Origin: Clostridia bacterium
GTDB taxonomy: Bacteria > Bacillota_A > Clostridia > Oscillospirales > CAG-272
Assembly: GCA_017445115.1 (NCBI GenBank)
Contig: JAFSUU010000048.1
Span: 6,454 to 70,453, forward strand
Direction of reading: 5' to 3'
Length of the DNA stretch: 64,000 nt
Part shown: piece after piece, positions 59,462 to 64,000 of the stretch
Numbering within the stretch: the stretch's first letter is position 1
Layout: each line of letters opens with the position of its first letter
Translations under genes and position numbers: made by a program
The notes under the pieces: generated by a model
The model's input: the letters and a program-made list of their open reading frames with translations, nothing else
Database searches by the model: none
Told to the model about the DNA's origin: nothing

Positions 59462-60661
59462 TTACGCAGTAAGCTGTTTTGACGTTTCTTCGTCTTTTTG
59501 TGCGTTAAGAGATATTCCTACGCTGTTGAAATACTCGTCCGCTTTGAATATATTATCCGTTTCAAACATCTCAAACACGTCGCCGTAAATATTGTAGGTA
59601 ATCTGTATATCTGTATGGCCTAGACGGTGCTGAAGTACTTTTGCCTGCATACCGCTTTCGATACATCTCGTTGCGTAAGTGTGGCGAAGAGAATGGAGAG
59701 TTACTTTCTTTCCGTTGATTCTTGTCAGAATTTTATATTTCTTTATTGCAGAAGAAAACTGAGTGTTTACGCTGTTAGTGCTGATCAGATTTCCGCTGTT
59801 TGTAAATATATATTCTTCGCTCGTTTTTTCGCCTATGCAGATACGAAGAAAGGAGCAAATTTCATCACTGACTCTCAGATCTCTTATTCCTGCGTCTGTT
59901 TTTGTTTGATGGTTGACAAAAGGATTTCCTTTTGAATCTCTTGATATTGTTTTGCAGATGTGTATCACTTTTGTTCTGAAATCAATATCACAGACCTGAA
60001 GAGCGAGAACCTCACCCATTCTCATCCCGGTGTACAAAGACAGAAGCATTGGTTCTGAATACTTAACGTCTTGGTGAAGAAGTATATCAACGAGCTTTTT
60101 CTGCTCATCAATAGTCAACGCTCTTACGTCTGTTTTGGGTTTTGAAGAGCGAGGAAGCTTTACGCCCAGCATTGGATTTTTAGATATTATCTCAAGAGCC
60201 ATTGCTTCACGAAAAACTCTTCCGAGCATTTGATATATTTTCTTTATGATAGAATTAGAGTAAGACCTTTGAGATACAAGATAATTTTTCAATTGGAGCG
60301 GTGTCGCTTTTGACACCAACGTATTGCCGATCGGAGCGAGCCGTTTTATCGTTTCAAGATCTCTTGCATAGCTTTGCTTTTGGATCGTTCCGTCGTTCAG
60401 TTTATCTTCGCAAATGGATTTTGCGAGCTGTGTTATCGTAATGTCTTCGGCTGAATAGGATGTGCCGGTTTCATAGTAATTGATCTTTTCACGGGCTTTG
60501 TTACGGCACTCGTTCTGCGTCTTGCCATATACCGTAATCCTGACCGGTTTTCCGCTTTCATCGTATTGCCCGGCAAGCGTAATCCTGTACATCCATGTCT
60601 GCTTGGATTCAAGCCACGAAAAGCTGCCGTCTCCGTTGAGGCGTTTGTTCTTTTTTGCCAT
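59462..60661 (-). CDS. int: Tyrosine recombinase (integrase) of the mobilizable element
   Basis: A 399-residue phage-type integrase. N-terminal AP2-like arm-binding domain (DGSFSWLESKQTWMYRI, about 11-27), SAM-like core-binding domain (about 70-165), and a catalytic domain with Arg in YTGMRMGEVLAL (about 211-222), HSLRHTYATR (about 325-334), RLGHTD (about 346-351) and the nucleophile Tyr in ITYNIYGDVF (about 355-364). All catalytic residues are present, so it should be active. It terminates the element at its left end. Closest known relatives are Tn916/Tn1549-type integrases. Confidence 0.92.
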   Translation of the reverse strand: MAKKNKRLNGDGSFSWLESKQTWMYRITLAGQYDESGKPVRITVYGKTQNECRNKAREKINYYETGTSYSAEDITITQLAKSICEDKLNDGTIQKQSYARDLETIKRLAPIGNTLVSKATPLQLKNYLVSQRSYSNSIIKKIYQMLGRVFREAMALEIISKNPMLGVKLPRSSKPKTDVRALTIDEQKKLVDILLHQDVKYSEPMLLSLYTGMRMGEVLALQVCDIDFRTKVIHICKTISRDSKGNPFVNHQTKTDAGIRDLRVSDEICSFLRICIGEKTSEEYIFTNSGNLISTNSVNTQFSSAIKKYKILTRINGKKVTLHSLRHTYATRCIESGMQAKVLQHRLGHTDIQITYNIYGDVFEMFETDNIFKADEYFNSVGISLNAQKDEETSKQLTA

Positions 60662-60736
60662 AGCGTATATTCCTTTCGTATAATAATTTCGGCACGGCTA
60701 TTTTGACGAATAGCCGTGCCGTTTGCGAATGTGCAA

Positions 60737-60937
60737 TCAGACTCTTCTTACCGACGCCCACTTGATGAATTCCGATTTCATTACCTTGAGATTTTTACCG
60801 CACATAACAAGAGGAAAGTCCTTTCTTCTCATTATCTGTCTTGCCACCGGGACCGAACAGCCCATAAGCTCTGCTATTTCTTTTGTCCCTATAAACTGCA
60901 TCATATTCTTATCTTCTTCAGTCATTTTCGTTTCCAT
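60737..60937 (-). CDS. xis: Excisionase-like small DNA-binding protein
   Basis: A 66-residue protein with a winged-helix/MerR-like DNA-binding fold: FIGTKEIAELMGCSVPVARQIMRRKDFP (about 15-42) and a basic end. Position just upstream of the integrase gene and size fit a recombination directionality factor. It starts 5 nt after the ParB-like gene stop, so the two are cotranscribed. GGAGGA lies 6 nt before ATG 60937. Confidence 0.82.
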   Translation of the reverse strand: METKMTEEDKNMMQFIGTKEIAELMGCSVPVARQIMRRKDFPLVMCGKNLKVMKSEFIKWASVRRV

Positions 60938-60942
60938 CCTCC

Positions 60943-61803
60943 TTATCTTTCATTTTCTCTTTCTCTTTTTTTCATCAAAAACCTGTGATAATACTCCAGC
61001 GCCTTTACAACGTAGTCCTCCGCTTCCTTTGAATCGAATTCAAAAGGAACGATCTTCCTGATACGCTCAAACGGGATCTTCATGGTCATCTTTTGATTTG
61101 CTTTCTCTTCCTGCAGTATCTCTTGGATCTCATCGAGACCGATACCCTCTGCTCTTGCCGCCTTGTGCATTCGGACCGCCTGAGAATAAGAAGGTGTGCA
61201 GTCATTAATCTGCATCGAGCGCAGAATATCCCGCTGACGGTCATGGTCAAGAAAAGACAGTTCAACACCGACTGAAAATGCGATTTTGCCCTCATCCATC
61301 ATTTCGAGTAGTTCAGGAATCAGATAGGTGAGACGAATATATCTCTGTATCTGCCGAGCACTATCATCAGCGGTTATTGCCATCTCTTCGCTTGTGCGCA
61401 TCTTCGCGTCAACTTGGCGCGAAGTGCCCTGATGACTCAAAGCTTCATATTTCAACTTGTAAGCAAACGCCTTCTCAGACGGCAGTATCTTCTCACGGTG
61501 CAGATTGCTGTCCACCAACATAACCGCCGCTTCATCTCGGCTGACGGCACGAATAAAGGCAGGGACTTCAGTGATCCCTGCCTTCTTTGCCGCATGATAG
61601 CGGCGGTGTCCGGATATTATCTCGTAATTCTCTGTGTTCTCAAGAGGCCGCACGGTGATCGGCTCAAGGATACCGCTATTCTGCACGCTCTCAATCAGCT
61701 CGTTCATGCTGTCGTCGTCGAGGACCTTGTACGGATGTCCCTCAAATGGAACGATCTTATCAACCGGTATCATCACCGGCGCTTTTGATTTGGTTTTATT
61801 CAT
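60943..61803 (-). CDS. ParB/RepB/Spo0J-like partition protein
   Basis: A 286-residue protein with the ParB N-terminal nuclease/CTPase fold: IPVDKIVPFEGHPYKV (about 13-28), YEIISGHRRYHAAKKAGI (about 60-77), DSNLHREKILPSEKAFAYKLKY (about 95-116), and a helix-turn-helix region (about 140-170). It is typical of conjugative or mobilizable elements, without a ParA partner in the window. The frame extends to 61908, but GGAGG sits 12 nt before ATG 61803, where the family N-terminus starts. Role: maintenance or regulation of the element. Confidence 0.85.
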   Translation of the reverse strand: MNKTKSKAPVMIPVDKIVPFEGHPYKVLDDDSMNELIESVQNSGILEPITVRPLENTENYEIISGHRRYHAAKKAGITEVPAFIRAVSRDEAAVMLVDSNLHREKILPSEKAFAYKLKYEALSHQGTSRQVDAKMRTSEEMAITADDSARQIQRYIRLTYLIPELLEMMDEGKIAFSVGVELSFLDHDRQRDILRSMQINDCTPSYSQAVRMHKAARAEGIGLDEIQEILQEEKANQKMTMKIPFERIRKIVPFEFDSKEAEDYVVKALEYYHRFLMKKRERENER

Positions 61804-61825
61804 ATAGTTTTTTACCTCCGTTTTG

Positions 61826-63190
61826 TTATCTTGCTTCCCGTTCGGGAGTATCTTTGAATGCGATCTTGCCGTCTCGGTCGAGCTTGCAGTACGGCGCTTC
61901 CATATCAAGTTCCTGTTCGAGCAGACTGTGAAGATAAGGTGACTTCTCCCGTATCTTCTCTGCGCGTTTAAGCTTTTTTCGCAACGGCTCGATGTGTTTG
62001 TTCGTTATTTCAGAGCGGGCTGCTCTGTTATTCGCAAGGACGGCAGGATCAGTCTCGCGCCGTACCTTATTGCGGAGAAGAGAGCGCTCACGCTCCAGTT
62101 CTTTGATCTTCGTCTGTGAGCCTTCTATATATTTGTCAAGCTGCGGGAGCGTGTGGATATCCGCTTCCCGAAGAAAATTGTAATCATAGATCAATTGCTT
62201 GAGATCTTTAACTTTGTGACGTAATTCTACTGACATGATAACTGTATTCTTGATTTCTTTAACTGCGCGCAGAGCTTCAATAATGATAAGAAACAAAAGA
62301 TCGATATAGATCTCTGCGACGTCGTGGCTGTGTTCAATGTTGTATCCGAGTTCGTGTGCGATATATGAGAGTAAGATTGATTTGTTCTTTTTCGGCAGGT
62401 TGACGTTCCAGACGTCGCGGACAAACGCCCATCCGTGAGAATAGTGATCGTTCAATCGCTTTTCGATCACCTCGTCCGTGTATCCGATACCGCGAAGCCT
62501 GACTGCTCGATCCCATCCCTTGCCTTTTACGGACATTCGGGTATAGTCTATTTCGTATCCGAGACCGTGTAACTGCTGATAGAACGTTTTGCGGGTGTAC
62601 GATACGGACAGGCAATACTCGATATCTCTTTTCAGCATATCTCTGTGAGTCGGCTGTCCCTTCTTTTCAGCCCAGTATGCACCGCGGCTCTTTCCGCCGT
62701 AGAAGCTGCTGTTTTCAAGGACGGATTTCCCGTGCTCACGGCATACCTCGTCGGAGATCTCACGCAGGCGGCGGTGATTGTAGATCTTATTCTGAAAGCG
62801 GCTGCCGTCTTTGAACGAGATCGGATTTACGACGAAGTGACAGTGAAGGTTGTCCGTGTTCAGGTGAACGGTCACGACGACCTGATATTTGTCTCCCCAC
62901 ATTCGACGAGCGGTCTCCTTGCCGATCTCAAACGCCTCGTCAGGTGTGACTTCACCCTCGGCAAAACTCTGAAATCCATGCCACGCGACAGTACCTCCTG
63001 TTTTTCCAAAGCGGCGCTTGACCGCCATCATCGTTTCATACGCTCTCTGTTTAGGACAGTTGATACCGGCTACGAATAACCGCTGATCCGTTTTCTCGTC
63101 CTTCTCGGCGTATTTCAAAACGTTTGAAAGATCGTCATCGAGATATCTCGGATCGGTAGTTTTGTCGGGATTTTCTGCGTATTCAATCAC
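61826..63190 (-). CDS. Relaxase (MobA/VirD2-type, PF03432-like)
   Basis: A 454-residue relaxase from GTG 63190. Motif I Tyr lies in VIEYAENPDKT (1-11), AWHGFQSFAEGEVTPDEA matches the family, motif III is HLNTDNLHCHFVVN (about 109-122, the three metal histidines); a long coiled-coil tail (about 320-440) follows. GTG 63190 has GGAG immediately adjacent, which is poor. In the same frame the homologous N-terminus (ATVGLWPVKCRLKE) is encoded upstream to 63235, where AGGGGAGG is well placed but the codon is ATC, not ATG. The true start is therefore uncertain, either ATC 63235 as a non-standard start or a lost start codon. Confidence 0.85.
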   Translation of the reverse strand: MIEYAENPDKTTDPRYLDDDLSNVLKYAEKDEKTDQRLFVAGINCPKQRAYETMMAVKRRFGKTGGTVAWHGFQSFAEGEVTPDEAFEIGKETARRMWGDKYQVVVTVHLNTDNLHCHFVVNPISFKDGSRFQNKIYNHRRLREISDEVCREHGKSVLENSSFYGGKSRGAYWAEKKGQPTHRDMLKRDIEYCLSVSYTRKTFYQQLHGLGYEIDYTRMSVKGKGWDRAVRLRGIGYTDEVIEKRLNDHYSHGWAFVRDVWNVNLPKKNKSILLSYIAHELGYNIEHSHDVAEIYIDLLFLIIIEALRAVKEIKNTVIMSVELRHKVKDLKQLIYDYNFLREADIHTLPQLDKYIEGSQTKIKELERERSLLRNKVRRETDPAVLANNRAARSEITNKHIEPLRKKLKRAEKIREKSPYLHSLLEQELDMEAPYCKLDRDGKIAFKDTPEREAR

Positions 63191-63207
63191 CTCCTTCAGA
63201 CGGCATT

Positions 63208-63552
63208 TTACGGGCCAGAGTCCGACGGTAGCGATACGACGGCACCTCCCCTCATTTCATTGACGATCTCCTCCTGCGGTTGTTTTCTGTTGTCTATCAG
63301 CTGAGCATAGATCTCGTCAAAAACACGAAGCGCCGCTTCTTCCACCGCGGGCGACATGGGAGTCTCGAGCAGTTCGCAAAGCTTTTCGTGGAAATCAAAA
63401 AAGGCTCCCGGCAGAACCGTTTTCGGTTCGTATCCGAGAGCCCTCTTCAAAATATATTCGCCTTGCCTCAGTCCGCATTTGTCCGCGAGACCCCTTATCT
63501 TTCTCTTCTGCGCTTCCGTGCAGTTAAAGAATATTCCGGTCTTTTCTTTCAA
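63208..63552 (-). CDS. mobC: MobC-like relaxosome accessory protein
   Basis: A 114-residue, mostly helical protein with a ribbon-helix-helix-like start (FFNCTEAQKRKIRGLADKCG, LRQGEYILKRALGYEP) as found in MobC/NikA-type proteins that help the relaxase melt oriT. The start is TTG 63552, with AGGAGG 8 nt upstream; no in-frame ATG is closer. Its end overlaps the region that encodes the N-terminal part of the relaxase. Confidence 0.78.
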   Translation of the reverse strand: MKEKTGIFFNCTEAQKRKIRGLADKCGLRQGEYILKRALGYEPKTVLPGAFFDFHEKLCELLETPMSPAVEEAALRVFDEIYAQLIDNRKQPQEEIVNEMRGGAVVSLPSDSGP

Positions 63553-63625
63553 TAATCATTCCTCCTTTCGAAAACGTGAAACCCAAGGCTCATTTCACTC
63601 GCCTTGAGGCCCCCTAAAATGAAAT
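63553..63625 (-). other. Candidate transfer origin (oriT) upstream of mobC
   Basis: The 73-bp gap between mobC and the hairpin at 63626 contains the inverted repeat CAAGGC (63584-63589)/GCCTTG (63601-63606) with an 11-nt spacer, next to GTTTCACG and CCCCTAAAATG sequences. oriT regions of relaxase-MobC elements commonly sit just upstream of mobC. A nick site was not identified. Confidence 0.4.
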
Positions 63626-63651
63626 AGCCGGTGAGTTTTCGCTCACCGGCT
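63626..63651 (-). terminator. Hairpin after the AbiEii-like gene
   Basis: AGCCGGTGAG/CTCACCGGCT with a TTTTCG loop; the minus strand continues ATTTCATTTT, a weak U-run. Confidence 0.6.
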
Positions 63652-63667
63652 CGATTTGAATTCTTTT

Positions 63668-64000
63668 TTACCGTTCAAGGTCTCTGTTCTTTTCTTTCGG
63701 AAGTATATCCTTGATATATGATTTAACAGTACGGTATACTTCTTCAAATGGCGGTTTGTTCACGTCTCCCGTGAAGCGGAATTTCTCATAAGAGTGTTTC
63801 AATTCCGATGTCCTATGAAGAAATCCGTAAAAAGAATCAAGATTTCTGCCGCTGTTTTTCAGCGTTTGAAGGATCAAATCGCGGTCAAAATCAAATACCA
63901 TTGAGATATAATAGAGATCCACGACGTCTTTTATCCTTCTGAAAACCTTGTCCGTGGATATTGCCGCGATCTTATCCGCCGTCATCTGGACCGGGGATAC
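63668..64000 (-). CDS. abiEii: AbiEii-type nucleotidyltransferase toxin, C-terminal part (partial)
   Basis: The frame is open to the window edge; 105 residues from the first in-frame ATG and five before it are visible, so the N-terminal nucleotidyltransferase domain lies beyond the window. The visible part matches the AbiEii/AbiGii C-terminal helical region: DKIAAISTDKVFRRIKDVVDLYYIS (split here by my reading as ADKIAAISTDKVFRRIKD) and the SELKHSYEKFRF end. AbiEii is the toxin of the AbiE type IV toxin-antitoxin/abortive infection system; AbiEi should be upstream if the pair is complete. It is cargo next to the mobilization genes. Confidence 0.72.
   Translation of the reverse strand, partial: VSPVQMTADKIAAISTDKVFRRIKDVVDLYYISMVFDFDRDLILQTLKNSGRNLDSFYGFLHRTSELKHSYEKFRFTGDVNKPPFEEVYRTVKSYIKDILPKEKNRDLER

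Noticed and set aside
61826..61908. Extended N-terminus of the ParB-like protein overlapping the relaxase
   Set aside because: The extra 35 residues are a frame-shifted copy of relaxase sequence; a good ribosome site and family start are at 61803.

Overview
The window looks like a chromosome segment of an endospore-forming, Gram-positive anaerobe of the class Clostridia, probably a gut Oscillospiraceae/Christensenellales-like lineage. The support is a spoIIGA-sigE pair, a short-form HisG with HisZ, a Gram-positive type tyrosine-kinase module (CpsC/CpsD/CpsB), a secreted dockerin protein, many clean TTGACA-17-TATAAT promoters, strong AGGAGG ribosome sites, and a mobilizable element of the type common in gut Firmicutes. 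No 16S or other species marker is present, so the genus cannot be named.

Layout. 0.1-1.7 kb: sporulation protease and sigma-E. 1.9-3.4 kb: a GDT1-type cation exchanger and a TIM-barrel isomerase. 3.5-6.9 kb (minus): a large protein joining a Clp-type AAA module, a receiver-like domain and a complete FtsH AAA plus zinc protease, without membrane helices. 7.1-11.4 kb (minus): a seven-gene TetR-headed operon (hydrolase, membrane protein, NADPH oxidoreductase, YjdF, methyltransferase, acetyltransferase) with palindromic operators on its promoter and a terminator at its end. 12.5-17.9 kb: an integration hot spot with one intact tRNA-Arg(CCT), two broken tRNA-Arg pieces, a duplicated 22-nt motif, a tandem 5'-nucleotidase lipoprotein and a Fic enzyme. 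18.0-25.1 kb: a 2082-residue secreted BspA-LRR/beta-helix/dockerin protein and a TetR regulator.

25.4-29.4 kb: a CDP-glycerol glycerophosphotransferase-like gene overlapping a gene that fuses a YidC insertase domain to an alkaline-phosphatase-superfamily (LTA-synthase/sulfatase-like) domain. 29.5-32.6 kb: a GH2 glycosidase and a lipoprotein. 32.8-36.5 kb: a NahK-like sugar kinase followed by CpsC/CpsD/CpsB, two of which carry remarkable tyrosine repeats. 36.6-39.3 kb: an ABC exporter and a lipoprotein. 39.4-47.6 kb (minus): a complete shikimate plus Phe/Tyr operon, pheA-aroB-aroC-aroEK-aroQ-aroA-tyrA-aroF, preceded by a Phe/Tyr-rich leader peptide and a terminator, that is, a transcription attenuator. 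47.7-56.2 kb (plus): a complete histidine operon, yerC-hisZ-G-D-C-B-H-A-F-IE-K, with four 8-bp direct repeats over its promoter. 56.3-59.3 kb: lipoprotein, sialidase-like propeller, flavodoxin and a PH-domain membrane protein. 59.4 kb to the end: an integrative mobilizable element (integrase, excisionase, ParB-like, relaxase, MobC, possible oriT, AbiEii toxin cut by the window edge).

The two amino-acid operons diverge from a shared 260-bp control region, so synthesis of aromatic amino acids and histidine is encoded side by side but apparently controlled by different mechanisms: ribosome-sensed attenuation on one side and a TrpR-family repressor on the other. The least conventional items are the YidC-sulfatase fusion, the Clp-receiver-FtsH fusion, the Phe/Tyr attenuator, the TetR/YjdF operon and the tRNA-Arg wreckage at 12.5-17.9 kb. 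Base composition, judged by eye, changes across that wreckage (GC-richer to its left), so a biological boundary or an assembly join there cannot be excluded.
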